Below, piece after piece: positions 1 to 7,850 of a stretch of 64,000 nucleotides of DNA. Position 1 is the stretch's first letter, and each line of letters begins with the position of its first letter. Source of the DNA: CAZFHA01 sp964518595 (lineage in GTDB: Bacteria > Bacillota > Clostridia > Saccharofermentanales > Saccharofermentanaceae); assembly GCA_964518595.1 (NCBI GenBank), contig CAZFHA010000008.1, forward strand, positions 1 through 64,000. The letters are read 5' to 3'. The translations under genes and the position numbers were made by a program. The notes beneath the pieces are model-generated. The model saw nothing but the letters and a program-made list of their open reading frames with translations. It had not been told where the DNA came from and made no database searches.

Positions 1-53
1 TACGGTGGTGTGAGAGGTCGGCTAGCCAACTAATGGCTAGCCTCCTACTCGAT
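1..53 (+). ncRNA. 3' end of a group II intron (end of domain V and domain VI)
   Basis: The first bases resemble the 3' strand of a group II intron domain V (TACGGT), followed by a foldable domain VI. GGCTAGCC at 20-27 pairs with GGCTAGCC at 35-42 across an AACTAAT loop. The basal stem pairs G12-A13-G14 with C48-T49-C50, and A15-G16-G17 with C44-C45-T46. This leaves A47 bulged, exactly where the lariat branch adenosine belongs. The intron would end at ...CGAT (53), a usual AY terminus 7 nt counted from the bulged A. The rest of the intron and any reverse transcriptase would lie outside the window. The fold is seen; the assignment is by recognition of the family. Confidence 0.72.
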
Positions 54-72
54 TGGAAATTTTTAGAACCCC

Positions 73-101
73 TTTACAAGCTTTTATTTAGGGTGTATAG
101 T
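73..101 (+). promoter_or_regulatory. Sigma-A-type promoter of the first GntR/ABC operon
   Basis: TTTACA (73-78), a 17-nt spacer and TATAGT (96-101) make a good vegetative promoter. A/T-rich repeated GTTA/GTTAAC motifs fill 101-135, between the -10 and the gene, and could be where the operon's own GntR regulator binds. No perfect palindrome is visible there. Confidence 0.6.
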
Positions 102-163
102 TAGTTATATAAGTAGTTAACCAGTTAACGAGTTTAGCAATGTAAAACAGAAAGGAGCGTAGC

Positions 164-532
164 ATGCAGCTGGATTTTTCAGATAATAGACCGATTTTTC
201 TGCAGTTGGCAGAGCAAATCGAAGAAGGCATTCTTTCAGGAGCCTTTCCGGAAGAAAGTCAGATTCCCTCCACTACGGAGATTGCTACCCATTATAAAAT
301 TAACCCGGCTACAGCTTTAAAGGGTATTAACCTTTTGGTAGAGAACGATACAGTTTATAAAAAGAGAGGTGTGGGTATGTTTGTATCAACCGGTGCTGTC
401 ACCAAAATTCGTCAAAAAAGAAAGCAGGCTTTTTTTCAAGACTATATTGCCTCGCTTTTGGCCGAAGCACAGCGTTTAGGCATTGGGGAAGAAGAAATTA
501 TTACCATGATTAAGGAAGGTGAAAGATCATGA
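164..532 (+). CDS. GntR-family regulator, YtrA subfamily
   Basis: A 122-residue DNA-binding repressor. The N-terminal winged helix-turn-helix (about residues 1-75) is of GntR type. The opening pattern PIFLQLAEQIEEGILSG, followed by IPSTTEIA and INPATALKG, is characteristic. The C-terminal part is only about 45 residues, too short for a ligand domain, which places it in the YtrA subfamily. These regulators typically control the ABC transporter encoded beside them. A ribosome binding site AAAGGAG precedes the ATG. Its stop overlaps the start of the next gene (529), so the two are translationally coupled. The inducer is unknown; cell-envelope-active compounds are common for the subfamily. Confidence 0.88.
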   Translation: MQLDFSDNRPIFLQLAEQIEEGILSGAFPEESQIPSTTEIATHYKINPATALKGINLLVENDTVYKKRGVGMFVSTGAVTKIRQKRKQAFFQDYIASLLAEAQRLGIGEEEIITMIKEGERS

Positions 533-1380
533 GTACTTTGGAAGTAAAAAATGTTAGTAAGTCTTTTGGATCGGTGCAGGCAGTAAAGCAAGTTAGCTTT
601 ACCCTAGAGAGCCATAAAGTCTATGGTCTTTTAGGCCGAAATGGTGCCGGGAAATCAACGATTTTAAATATGATTAGCGGGCGCTTGTTTGCAGACCAGG
701 GACAGATTTTGTTGGATGGAAAATCCATAGAGGAAAGAGATAGTGCCTTGGGTCAAATGTACCTAATGAGTGAAAAGAACCTCTATCCAGACGGGAAAAA
801 AATCAAGCAAATTTGGAAGTGGACCGCAAATTTTTATCCCCAGTTTGATCAGAATATGGCTGAGTCTTTGGCAGCAAAATTCGGCCTTTCTACAAGCAAG
901 AAAGTGAAATCTTTATCTACCGGCTATGGTTCTATATTCCGGCTGATTACAGCGCTATCCTCCAAAGCTAGCTTTATCTTTTTAGACGAGCCGGTTCTGG
1001 GATTGGATGCTAATCACAGAGAACTTTTTTATCGTATCATTGTGGAGTATATTACTGATCATCCCTGCTGCTTACTACTATCTACCCATTTAATTGAGGA
1101 GGCTGCTGGACTTTTGGAAGAAGTCTTGATTATTAAAGATGGAGAAATTATCAAGAGTGAGAGTCGGGAAAAACTTCTGGCTCAAGGGTACACTGTGTCG
1201 GGTGTTGCTAACCTGGTTGATCGTTTTTTGGTGGGAAAAAACTGCTTAGGTATAGATAGCCTTGGTGGATTAAAGACAGCCTACATTCTTGGAAACTTAG
1301 AGGAAACGGAATTGCCCAGTGGGTTAGAAATCGGAAAGATGGATTTGCAGCGATTATTCATTCAGCTGACAAACCAGTAA
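529..1380 (+). CDS. ABC transporter ATP-binding protein (YtrB-like)
   Basis: A 283-residue cytoplasmic ATPase of an ABC exporter. Walker A is GRNGAGKST (near residue 36). Walker B is FIFLDEPVLGLD (near 150), followed by the switch histidine in LLSTHL. The signature loop is LSTGYGS rather than LSGGQ, as is often seen in YtrB-like ATPases coupled to GntR regulators. The C-terminal ~80 residues are divergent. It is co-transcribed with the regulator before it and the membrane subunit that follows 14 nt later, and is expected to energise that permease. The substrate is not deducible from sequence. Confidence 0.88.
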   Translation: MSTLEVKNVSKSFGSVQAVKQVSFTLESHKVYGLLGRNGAGKSTILNMISGRLFADQGQILLDGKSIEERDSALGQMYLMSEKNLYPDGKKIKQIWKWTANFYPQFDQNMAESLAAKFGLSTSKKVKSLSTGYGSIFRLITALSSKASFIFLDEPVLGLDANHRELFYRIIVEYITDHPCCLLLSTHLIEEAAGLLEEVLIIKDGEIIKSESREKLLAQGYTVSGVANLVDRFLVGKNCLGIDSLGGLKTAYILGNLEETELPSGLEIGKMDLQRLFIQLTNQ

Positions 1381-1394
1381 GGGAGGGGAAAAAA

Positions 1395-2129
1395 ATGAAG
1401 TATAAAGCGACTTATTTATATAAACTTGCGACGGCTAAAATGCCGGTGTCTATTTATTATATTGTTATTTTAGGTCTCATGCTGTTAACTTTAATTTTGC
1501 GTATGGTATTGCCCAACATGGATGGTAGTTTTACCGGTTTGGAATTGAGTAGTATAATTTTTCTATTTATTTTTGGACTCAATAGTTTTAAAGAGGATTT
1601 TCATTTCTCTTTGCAAAACGGAGTCTCTCGTAGGACACAGTTTTTAGCTTCAATGGGAATTTTTGCCACAGTTTCATTAATTTTTACTTTGATTGATCGG
1701 GTAATCATTGCCTCTTTATCACTATATGTTTTAGGTGGTGAAGGTTATGTTGGATTCTATGATGCTCTTTATCAGTTAAATATAGGTAAGATATCCCTCC
1801 CTAGCCTCCTATTTGCTTTTCTGCTCTATTTTCTTGCCATAGCGGGTGGTTATTTTCTGACTTTACTCTATTACAGAATGAATCGGACGCTTAAAGTTAT
1901 TTTCTCCGTCTTTGTACCAGTTTTCTTGATCATTATTTTTCCGATCCTGAACTCTTTCTCTGGTGGGGAAATAGGGCGAATAATAGTCCAGGGATTTATT
2001 CAGGTTATGGGTATCGGTATCGGGGGGAATTCCATCCCAGCCTTAGGGATGCTAACTCTTCTGGTAGGCAGTGCTGGTTTTTCTGGACTAAGCTGGCTCC
2101 TGATGCGCAGAGCAACTATTAAAGGTTAA
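1395..2129 (+). CDS. ABC transporter membrane subunit
   Basis: A 244-residue polytopic membrane protein with about six hydrophobic segments (near residues 18-38, 50-62, 85-110, 140-160, 172-190 and 215-235) and a short cytoplasmic N-terminus. It is the third gene of the GntR-ATPase-permease operon, with a GGGAGGGG ribosome binding site just upstream. Its size and position match permeases of YtrA-type modules. The loop between helices 2 and 3 (SFKEDFHFSLQNGVSRR) resembles ABC-2-type permeases. No substrate can be assigned. A strong terminator follows at 2161. Confidence 0.75.
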   Translation: MKYKATYLYKLATAKMPVSIYYIVILGLMLLTLILRMVLPNMDGSFTGLELSSIIFLFIFGLNSFKEDFHFSLQNGVSRRTQFLASMGIFATVSLIFTLIDRVIIASLSLYVLGGEGYVGFYDALYQLNIGKISLPSLLFAFLLYFLAIAGGYFLTLLYYRMNRTLKVIFSVFVPVFLIIIFPILNSFSGGEIGRIIVQGFIQVMGIGIGGNSIPALGMLTLLVGSAGFSGLSWLLMRRATIKG

Positions 2130-2160
2130 CCATTTTACAAATTATTTTCTGATGCTATAA

Positions 2161-2189
2161 AAGGGAGCAGTGACCTGCTCTCTTTTTTT
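2161..2189 (+). terminator. Rho-independent terminator of the first ABC operon
   Basis: An 8-bp stem, GGGAGCAG (2163-2170) with CTGCTCTC (2175-2182) and including a G-T pair, closes a 4-nt loop. Seven T residues follow. It lies 30 nt after the permease stop. The remaining ~200 nt before the next gene hold no gene that I can see. Confidence 0.85.
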
Positions 2190-2391
2190 GAGGTAAAGGT
2201 GGTACGTTTGCCTCTTCTCCCCCCTTTTGTATTACTACGTAAATAACTCTCTTCCGCTTCCTGGTAAAATTGGGTAAAATAAAAAACAGTAAAGTCACAG
2301 ATGCAATTCTAAAAGCTAAGCAAAAGAGAAAGGAACAGGAAGCTTGAGTAAATATTTCTAAAACTTCAAGTTTTTCAGGGCGAAGGGGAAT

Positions 2392-4101
2392 ATGTTAGAG
2401 CGCTTTTTAGAGCGGGAGGAATTTTCTTCCTATGAAGATTTTTTGGCGAATTATGAACTGAAAGTTCCGGAGAATTTTAATTTTGCTTTTGATGTGATTG
2501 ATATTTGGAGCCAAGAGGAGCCTGACAAAGAAGCCTTGGTCTGGTGCAATGATTATGGCGATGAAAAGCGTTTTTCTTTTTCCGAAATCGCTGATCTTAG
2601 TGCTAGAGCGGCAGCACTTTTAGCTGATCTCGGTATCAAAAAAGGTGATACTGTCCTACTGCTGTTGAAACGGCGTTGGCAGTTTTGGATTCTGGCTCCT
2701 GCGCTCATGCGTTTAGGGGCTATCTTTATTCCGGCTACTGTGCAGCTTACCAAGAAAGATTTACTTTATCGTTTGGAGGCAGCTTCAGTGCACTCGGTAA
2801 TAACGATTACAGAGGCGCCTATTGTAGAGGCCCTTAAAGCCGCAGCTGAAGAGTATCCGGCTTTGAAAAACATCGCATTCTTAACTTCTGAGGCAGGACA
2901 AAGGTTGCAAGAAGAAGTAGTTCCAACGCCAAAAAATTGGGTTGATTTCAATCAGCGTTTAGAGCAGACCTCTAAAGCGCAAGGCGAAATTTGGCTGAAA
3001 AGACCAGCAGTAGCCGGTGGGGAAGACCCGATGTTGCTCTACTTTACTTCCGGAACTACAGGCATGCCCAAGATGGTACTACATAACTATAACCATCCCT
3101 TAGGTCATATTGTGACGGCTCGTTACTGGCAGCAGTTACGCTCGGATGATTTACACATTAGTGTGGCTGATACCGGCTGGGCGAAGTGCGGCTGGGGTAA
3201 GATCTATGGCCAGTGGATTTGTGGTGCTGCTAACTTTGTTTATGATATGGAGCGCTTTGATCCCAGAGGCCTTCTGGAGAAGCTTGCACATTACAGGGTA
3301 ACGACTTTTTGTGCACCACCGACGATTTATCGTTTTATGATCCAAGAAAAGCTAAGCGATTTTGATTTGTCGCATTTGCGTTTGGCTTTAACTGCCGGTG
3401 AGCCCCTGAACCCTGAAGTTTTTAATCGGTTTAAAGCTGAAACCGGATTGGAAATATTAGAAGGTTTTGGTCAGACTGAGGGGTCTGTGCTCTGTGCCAG
3501 TTTTCCCTGGTTTCCACCTCGGCCTGGTTCTATGGGTAAACCAGCCCCCTTGTATAAGCTGGATATTGTCGATGATGATAACTGTTCTTGTCCGGCGGGA
3601 ACGGAAGGTCGTGTGGTGGTGACAGGCTTAGATCAGGGCTCAATCCCAGGATTATTTTGCGGCTATTATCGGGATGAAAAAACGACTCTCTCTGTCTGGC
3701 ATGATGGTATCTACGAGACTGGGGATGTTGCTTGGAAGGACGAAGAGGGGTACTTTTGGTATGTGGGCAGAAATGATGATGTAATTAAATGTTCCGGTTA
3801 TCGTATTGGCCCTTTTGAAGTTGAAAGTGCCCTTCAGGAGCACCCGGCGGTGTTGGAGTGTGCTGTAACAGCCGTGCCCGATGCGGTTCGGGGACAAATT
3901 GTTAAGGCTTCCATTATTTTAACGAAGAATTTTGAGCCCTCTGAGGATTTGGTAAAAGCTCTTCAAGAACATGTTAAAAAGACCACGGCTCCTTATAAGT
4001 ATCCGCGGATTATTGAATTTGTAGATGTATTACCCAAAACGATTAGTGGTAAAATTAGGCGAGTAGAAATTAGAAGTTTTGATGAGAAAGGGCAAGTATG
4101 A
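2392..4101 (+). CDS. AMP-forming acyl-CoA synthetase (acetyl/medium-chain type)
   Basis: A 569-residue member of the ANL superfamily, which activates a carboxylic acid with ATP to the acyl-adenylate and then the CoA thioester. The phosphate-binding loop is YFTSGTTGMPKM (near residue 220). EGFGQTE (near 360) is motif A5. The hinge region reads YETGDVAW...YVGRNDDVIKCSGYRIGPFEVE (near 440-480). The C-terminal catalytic lysine is in PKTISGKIRR (near 553). The length and hinge sequence resemble acetyl-CoA synthetase and the medium-chain ACSM group more than long-chain FadD enzymes. The exact substrate cannot be read. GAAGGGG precedes the ATG. Its end overlaps the next start by 4 nt. Confidence 0.88.
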   Translation: MLERFLEREEFSSYEDFLANYELKVPENFNFAFDVIDIWSQEEPDKEALVWCNDYGDEKRFSFSEIADLSARAAALLADLGIKKGDTVLLLLKRRWQFWILAPALMRLGAIFIPATVQLTKKDLLYRLEAASVHSVITITEAPIVEALKAAAEEYPALKNIAFLTSEAGQRLQEEVVPTPKNWVDFNQRLEQTSKAQGEIWLKRPAVAGGEDPMLLYFTSGTTGMPKMVLHNYNHPLGHIVTARYWQQLRSDDLHISVADTGWAKCGWGKIYGQWICGAANFVYDMERFDPRGLLEKLAHYRVTTFCAPPTIYRFMIQEKLSDFDLSHLRLALTAGEPLNPEVFNRFKAETGLEILEGFGQTEGSVLCASFPWFPPRPGSMGKPAPLYKLDIVDDDNCSCPAGTEGRVVVTGLDQGSIPGLFCGYYRDEKTTLSVWHDGIYETGDVAWKDEEGYFWYVGRNDDVIKCSGYRIGPFEVESALQEHPAVLECAVTAVPDAVRGQIVKASIILTKNFEPSEDLVKALQEHVKKTTAPYKYPRIIEFVDVLPKTISGKIRRVEIRSFDEKGQV

Positions 4102-4955
4102 ATGGGCAAGAAATGACCGCGAAGATTAAATTGCTGGCTTTGGATTTAGATGGAACCAGCCTTCATAGCCATGGGGATTGGTCAGCGGCGACGCGGCGTT
4201 CTTTGACAGCGGCTGTGGAACGAGGCTATTTACTGGTAGTCGCTACAGGGCGAACTCTGACCCAAATTCCTGACTCTATTCGAGCCTTTCCTGGTATTCA
4301 CTATTATGTGGTAGCCAACGGTGCAAGAGTGATTGACCGTCAACAAGACGCAGAAATTCATAGTAATCTCTTGTCTTTGGAGCAGAGCCGGAAAGTCATT
4401 AGTATAATTCGAGAGCTGGGCTGCAATTTTACCGTATTGATTCAAGGGATATCCCATGCCTCCCAGGAAAACTACCATGGCCTACAAAAAATATTTACGG
4501 AAAACGGTCCTAATTTTGATTGGGTCTTTCAGCGTATTCGGTTTGTTGAAACCTTTGAACAGTGGCTTTCTAATGAAACAACTTTTTCCGGTGTAGAAAA
4601 AATCAATGTCTATCGAGTTCCCGAAACCAGAAGAGAAGAGTTTAAGAATACCTTAGAAGACTGGGGAATTCGGGCTATTGACTCAGATTCGGGTAATATG
4701 GAAGTTACGACGCTTTCTGCAAACAAGGCAACGGGGCTGATGGCTTTGGGAGAGCGGATAGGAATCAAGGGCAAAGAAATGATGTGTTTTGGCGATGGGC
4801 ACAACGATGTAGAGATGCTGCGGATGTCGGGCTTTTCTGTGGCTATGGCTAATGGAGTTGAAGAAGCTAAAGCGGTAGCTTCCTACATTACTTTATCAAA
4901 TTACGACGATGGCGTTGCTCTGGCTTTGAACAAATTTTTACCTTTACAGGATTAG
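4098..4955 (+). CDS. HAD-superfamily Cof-type phosphatase
   Basis: A 285-residue Cof/YbjI-type hydrolase. Motif I is LALDLDGT (residues 13-20) with both aspartates. Motif II is VVATGRT, and motif IV is CFGDGHNDVEML (near 232), which binds Mg2+. The large C2B cap occupies roughly residues 85-200. NKATGL (near 208) carries the motif III lysine. Such enzymes dephosphorylate sugar phosphates, nucleotides or cofactors such as FMN or PLP; which one here is unknown. The start codon lies inside the end of the acyl-CoA synthetase gene, so the two are coupled, though no functional link is evident. A strong hairpin terminator follows. Confidence 0.87.
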   Translation: MNGQEMTAKIKLLALDLDGTSLHSHGDWSAATRRSLTAAVERGYLLVVATGRTLTQIPDSIRAFPGIHYYVVANGARVIDRQQDAEIHSNLLSLEQSRKVISIIRELGCNFTVLIQGISHASQENYHGLQKIFTENGPNFDWVFQRIRFVETFEQWLSNETTFSGVEKINVYRVPETRREEFKNTLEDWGIRAIDSDSGNMEVTTLSANKATGLMALGERIGIKGKEMMCFGDGHNDVEMLRMSGFSVAMANGVEEAKAVASYITLSNYDDGVALALNKFLPLQD

Positions 4956-4976
4956 TTCTTGCGCAGATATAAAATG

Positions 4977-5030
4977 ATCCCCTGAGGAAGTAATGTCTTT
5001 CATGACTGCTTTTCCTCAGGGGATTTTATT
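4977..5030 (+). terminator. Terminator between converging genes
   Basis: A perfect 13-bp stem, ATCCCCTGAGGAA (4977-4989) with its complement (5012-5024), and a 22-nt loop, followed by TTTATTT. It ends the HAD gene. The A-rich left flank suggests it may also serve the serpin gene coming from the other side. Confidence 0.82.
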
Positions 5031-5096
5031 TGCTTATTTTTGATAAGATTTGCCTGTTAGGCGCTTTTAACTTCTATCAGCGTTCGGACTGAAACA

Positions 5097-6491
5097 TTAG
5101 CTTGGCTGGCTGACTGCACCTAAAAACAAGATCGTGCTATCTGTTTGGTCATAAATCACAAATATAAAGGGGCGATCTGCCCTGAAGGTCTTAATCTCTC
5201 CCACCGGAGCCGATACGGGAGTCATAATTCCTTGGGTTGCCGCAGCGGCTTCAGCACCCTTTTCATCAACTTTGATAAAACTCTGATGTAGTACACTGGA
5301 AAGATAGAGTGGGGTGCTTTCATTAATCATACCACTAAAATCTGCCTGGGTGCGGTCAAAGGCGGCGGTAATACCCTTCTCTTTCAGCCAACTGTCCAGG
5401 GGCGCGTTATAGAGAAACTCAAACTTTGGTAGGCTGATATCCGTGTGCTCTGGCTTAAGGGAATCAGTAACGGTAGCAAAGCTCACATTCTGGAGCTCCC
5501 CGGCAACCTCGCGAAGATCTTTTTCTTTGGTAGGAAGGATAAAGGCCATAGCATACTTACTATCAGGCACGGCTGATTCTTTTGATTCAGCCGCCGTAGG
5601 AGTGGCTTCTGTCTCTTCAGGCGTGGGTTCGCCAAAGGGCAAGGCGATCATAGAATAATTGGGCGTTTCGGCATAAAGGGTGCTGTGTGAGGCGTACATA
5701 AAGTCTACTTCAACTTCCATCTTGCCGCCAATAAAAACATCTTTCTTACTTAAAGCACTATCAAAGGGCGTCTCCCACTGGCCTAAAAAATGCATAGCAT
5801 TTACCAGTGCCATGGCGGTATCCGCTGGTAGCGGCTCCGGGTTTAGTTCGGGAATCTTGCCATTGGTTTGGCTCTTAACCCAATCGTTGATGGCTTGGGT
5901 TGCCGCTTCTGGATCTTTGGCAAAATCAGCTCTTCCGGCAGTAGCCATGAAATTTTTGGTAAGAGTATTTAGGTACGTATCTTGGAAACTATATTGGCTA
6001 TCAAGCCAGACTGCATTGGCCGCCTGCATACCGTTACTATTGGAACGCCACATTAGCTGTTTAGCGGCAGCTTCAATTTCTTGCTGAGAAAGTTCATTCA
6101 AATATAGCGCTTTCTTAATCTGTTCGGCGGTTTCGCCCTTAGCTCCGGCCTGAATCATTGACATGGTAAAGACAATACTGGCTGGGGAAAGAGACAGATT
6201 CTCAGCTTCATACAAATCTTTAAGCGCTCCAAAACCAACCTGATTAATGCCTTCACTAAATTGAGCCGGAAAGGCAGAAATAGGTACAGCCGTCAGGTCA
6301 CCTTCGTAAAGAGCACTGAGGGGGTTGACTGCACTGGAGGTTGTAGTCGTCGTCTCTGGGCTACTGCTGGCTACGGAAGGGGTGCTAGTCTCGCTGGCTG
6401 ATGTAGTCGTAGTCGTATTGTTACAGGCGGCACCCAGTGCAAGAGCACCAACTAAACCGGCTGAAATCAATCCTTTATAAATCTTAGACAT
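5097..6491 (-). CDS. Exported serpin-family serine protease inhibitor
   Basis: A 464-residue protein. I start at the ATG with CAT at 6489-6491 because GGGAGGA lies 8 nt upstream and the signal peptide begins there. Residues 1-22 form a signal sequence ending LGAAC, a likely lipoprotein Cys. A Ser/Thr-rich stalk (about 23-60) leads to the serpin fold. Serpin hallmarks include FSEGINQVGFGALKDLY, NAVWLDSQYSF, LVNAMHFLGQWETPF and the hinge EKGAEAAAATQG (from residue 410). They are followed by RPFIFVIYD and the terminal ILFLGAVSQP. The small-residue hinge is that of inhibitory serpins. Counting from the hinge places P1-P1' at Val426-Ser427. An acidic Glu/Thr/Pro-rich insertion (coding positions ~5560-5640) is unusual. 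It is probably secreted or surface-anchored, acting on host or bacterial elastase-like proteases. Confidence 0.9.
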   Translation of the reverse strand: MSKIYKGLISAGLVGALALGAACNNTTTTTSASETSTPSVASSSPETTTTTSSAVNPLSALYEGDLTAVPISAFPAQFSEGINQVGFGALKDLYEAENLSLSPASIVFTMSMIQAGAKGETAEQIKKALYLNELSQQEIEAAAKQLMWRSNSNGMQAANAVWLDSQYSFQDTYLNTLTKNFMATAGRADFAKDPEAATQAINDWVKSQTNGKIPELNPEPLPADTAMALVNAMHFLGQWETPFDSALSKKDVFIGGKMEVEVDFMYASHSTLYAETPNYSMIALPFGEPTPEETEATPTAAESKESAVPDSKYAMAFILPTKEKDLREVAGELQNVSFATVTDSLKPEHTDISLPKFEFLYNAPLDSWLKEKGITAAFDRTQADFSGMINESTPLYLSSVLHQSFIKVDEKGAEAAAATQGIMTPVSAPVGEIKTFRADRPFIFVIYDQTDSTILFLGAVSQPS

Positions 6492-6699
6492 GTTCTTTAT
6501 CCTCCCTGTATTTGGTTTGCTTTCTACCAAAAATTTCTGCTGAACAAATAAAATACTATGTAAAAATATTGTCCAACTATGCCTAGTATAGCATGTAGAA
6601 AAGGGGTGAACAATTGGCTTGCCAAAAATTCCTTTTACAGGCAGAATAGACAGAGATATCCGTTGGAATTTTGATTTTCCGTTTAGAGGAGGCTCATGT

Positions 6700-7344
6700 A
6701 TGGATAAGAATATTGATGCTATTTGGCATGAAAAACTAGAGCAGGTCGCTCAAAAACTTCGTAGTAATCGGATGGAGGCTTTTGTGCTGGACTCTTTGGC
6801 GGAGCTGGAACCTCTACTGGATCAACTGGTAGAGAAAGGCAGCAGAGTGGCCTCCGGTGGGTCTATGACCCTTAAAGAGACGGGCGTTATCGACTATCTT
6901 TCCAAGGGCGATTTTCGATTTTATGATCGAAGTGATCCAGAGATCACCACCCCTGAACAGATTGCCGATACCTACTTGCAGGCTTTTTCGGCAGATTATT
7001 ATTTTGTCTCCAGCAATGCTATCACTGCCGAAGGGTGGTTATATAATGTAGACGGTCGAGGGAACCGGGTGGCTGCTATGCTTTACGGGCCTAAGAAGGT
7101 TATTGTAATTGTTGGAAGAAACAAATGGGCTCCTGACTTGGAAGCTGCCATTACAAGAAATCGAGAGTTTGCCGCTCCGGCCAACTGTATTCGTCTGAAT
7201 CGAAATACCCCCTGTACCAGAACCGGTAGTTGTCAAGATTGTAAATCTGAAGACCGCATCTGTAATGAATATACAATTATTCGCCGTCAGGGCGATAAGG
7301 ATCGTATCAAGGTGATTTTGTTAAACTTTGATGCAGGTTATTAG
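6700..7344 (+). CDS. LUD-domain protein (LutC/YkgG-like)
   Basis: A 214-residue protein of the LUD family (former DUF162). I prefer the ATG at 6700 over the upstream in-frame start at 6619. It has AGAGGAGG 9 nt before it, and the extra N-terminus has no family resemblance. Typical features are LVEKGSRVASGGSMTLKETGV, DYYFVSSNAITAEGWLYNVDGRGNR, and the C-terminal Cys cluster PCTRTGSCQDCKS followed by RICN. Family members occur with Fe-S lactate oxidases. This one stands alone, with no LutA or LutB beside it, so its substrate is open. It is divergent from the serpin gene. Confidence 0.85.
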   Translation: MDKNIDAIWHEKLEQVAQKLRSNRMEAFVLDSLAELEPLLDQLVEKGSRVASGGSMTLKETGVIDYLSKGDFRFYDRSDPEITTPEQIADTYLQAFSADYYFVSSNAITAEGWLYNVDGRGNRVAAMLYGPKKVIVIVGRNKWAPDLEAAITRNREFAAPANCIRLNRNTPCTRTGSCQDCKSEDRICNEYTIIRRQGDKDRIKVILLNFDAGY

Positions 7345-7376
7345 ACTTTGTTTATAAATAAGGTAAGGTGATTACA

Positions 7377-7772
7377 TTGAAACAACAGCCAGTGGTCAAT
7401 AAAAAGCAGATGACGGTAATTGCGGCTCTTCTAGTAGTGGCGGCTCTTTTATCTTGGCTGCTTTTTTCTCTAGGTGAACCTATTCCAGCCTTCGTCTCCC
7501 AAGGCATTATTACGGAAGCTACTCTGGCTAGTTCTCAAGTAGAGACAACTTCAACTGCCACTTCGGAAAGCCAAACAGAGTCCACCTCGTCGGTGCAGTC
7601 CACGATTGTGGCTACCTCGGCTACCACTTCTGAAAGTAGCACGCCTACTGCCACCAGCTCTGAAACCACTTCCGCTACTACCAGTGCGACTACCTCCGGT
7701 ACTACAACTACGGAAACCACTACCTTCCAAACTACAATGGAAACCGTGCCTCCAGAACCGGCTGCTCCTTAA
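7377..7772 (+). CDS. Small membrane-anchored Ser/Thr-rich protein
   Basis: An unrecognised protein of about 131 residues. A TTG at 7377 fits best because AAGGTG lies 6 nt upstream; a GTG at 7368 is the alternative and overlaps that ribosome binding site. A short basic N-terminus and one transmembrane helix (about residues 13-32) are followed by ~90 residues made almost entirely of Thr, Ser, Ala, Glu and Val, with runs such as SATTSATTSGTTTTETTT, ending in Pro/Ala. It looks like a disordered extracytoplasmic stalk without a functional head. Similar low-complexity stretches occur in the serpin and CAP proteins nearby. The open frame on the opposite strand is a by-product of the repeats. Confidence 0.6.
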   Translation: MKQQPVVNKKQMTVIAALLVVAALLSWLLFSLGEPIPAFVSQGIITEATLASSQVETTSTATSESQTESTSSVQSTIVATSATTSESSTPTATSSETTSATTSATTSGTTTTETTTFQTTMETVPPEPAAP

Positions 7773-7806
7773 GCTGGTTTAGTCGTAGAATTTCTTGCTT
7801 TATATT

Positions 7807-7848
7807 GACTCCGTCTGTGGCTTACTTTAGCCAAGGATGGAGTCTCTT
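7807..7848 (+). terminator. Probable terminator between converging genes
   Basis: GACTCCGTCTGTGGCT can pair with AGCCAAGGATGGAGTC (outer 6 bp and inner 5 bp perfect, middle imperfect) around a short TACTTT loop. The T-rich tail is weak (TCTCTTGCTT). It sits between the Ser/Thr-rich protein gene and maf. Confidence 0.5.
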
Positions 7849-7850
7849 GC

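Noticed and set aside
5680..6087. 135-codon open frame opposite the serpin gene
   Set aside because: It lies wholly antisense to a well-supported serpin, has no ribosome binding site and no recognisable composition.
7535..7720. Val-rich minus-strand frame
   Set aside because: Direct consequence of the ACT/ACC/TCT-rich repeats of the Ser/Thr protein on the other strand.
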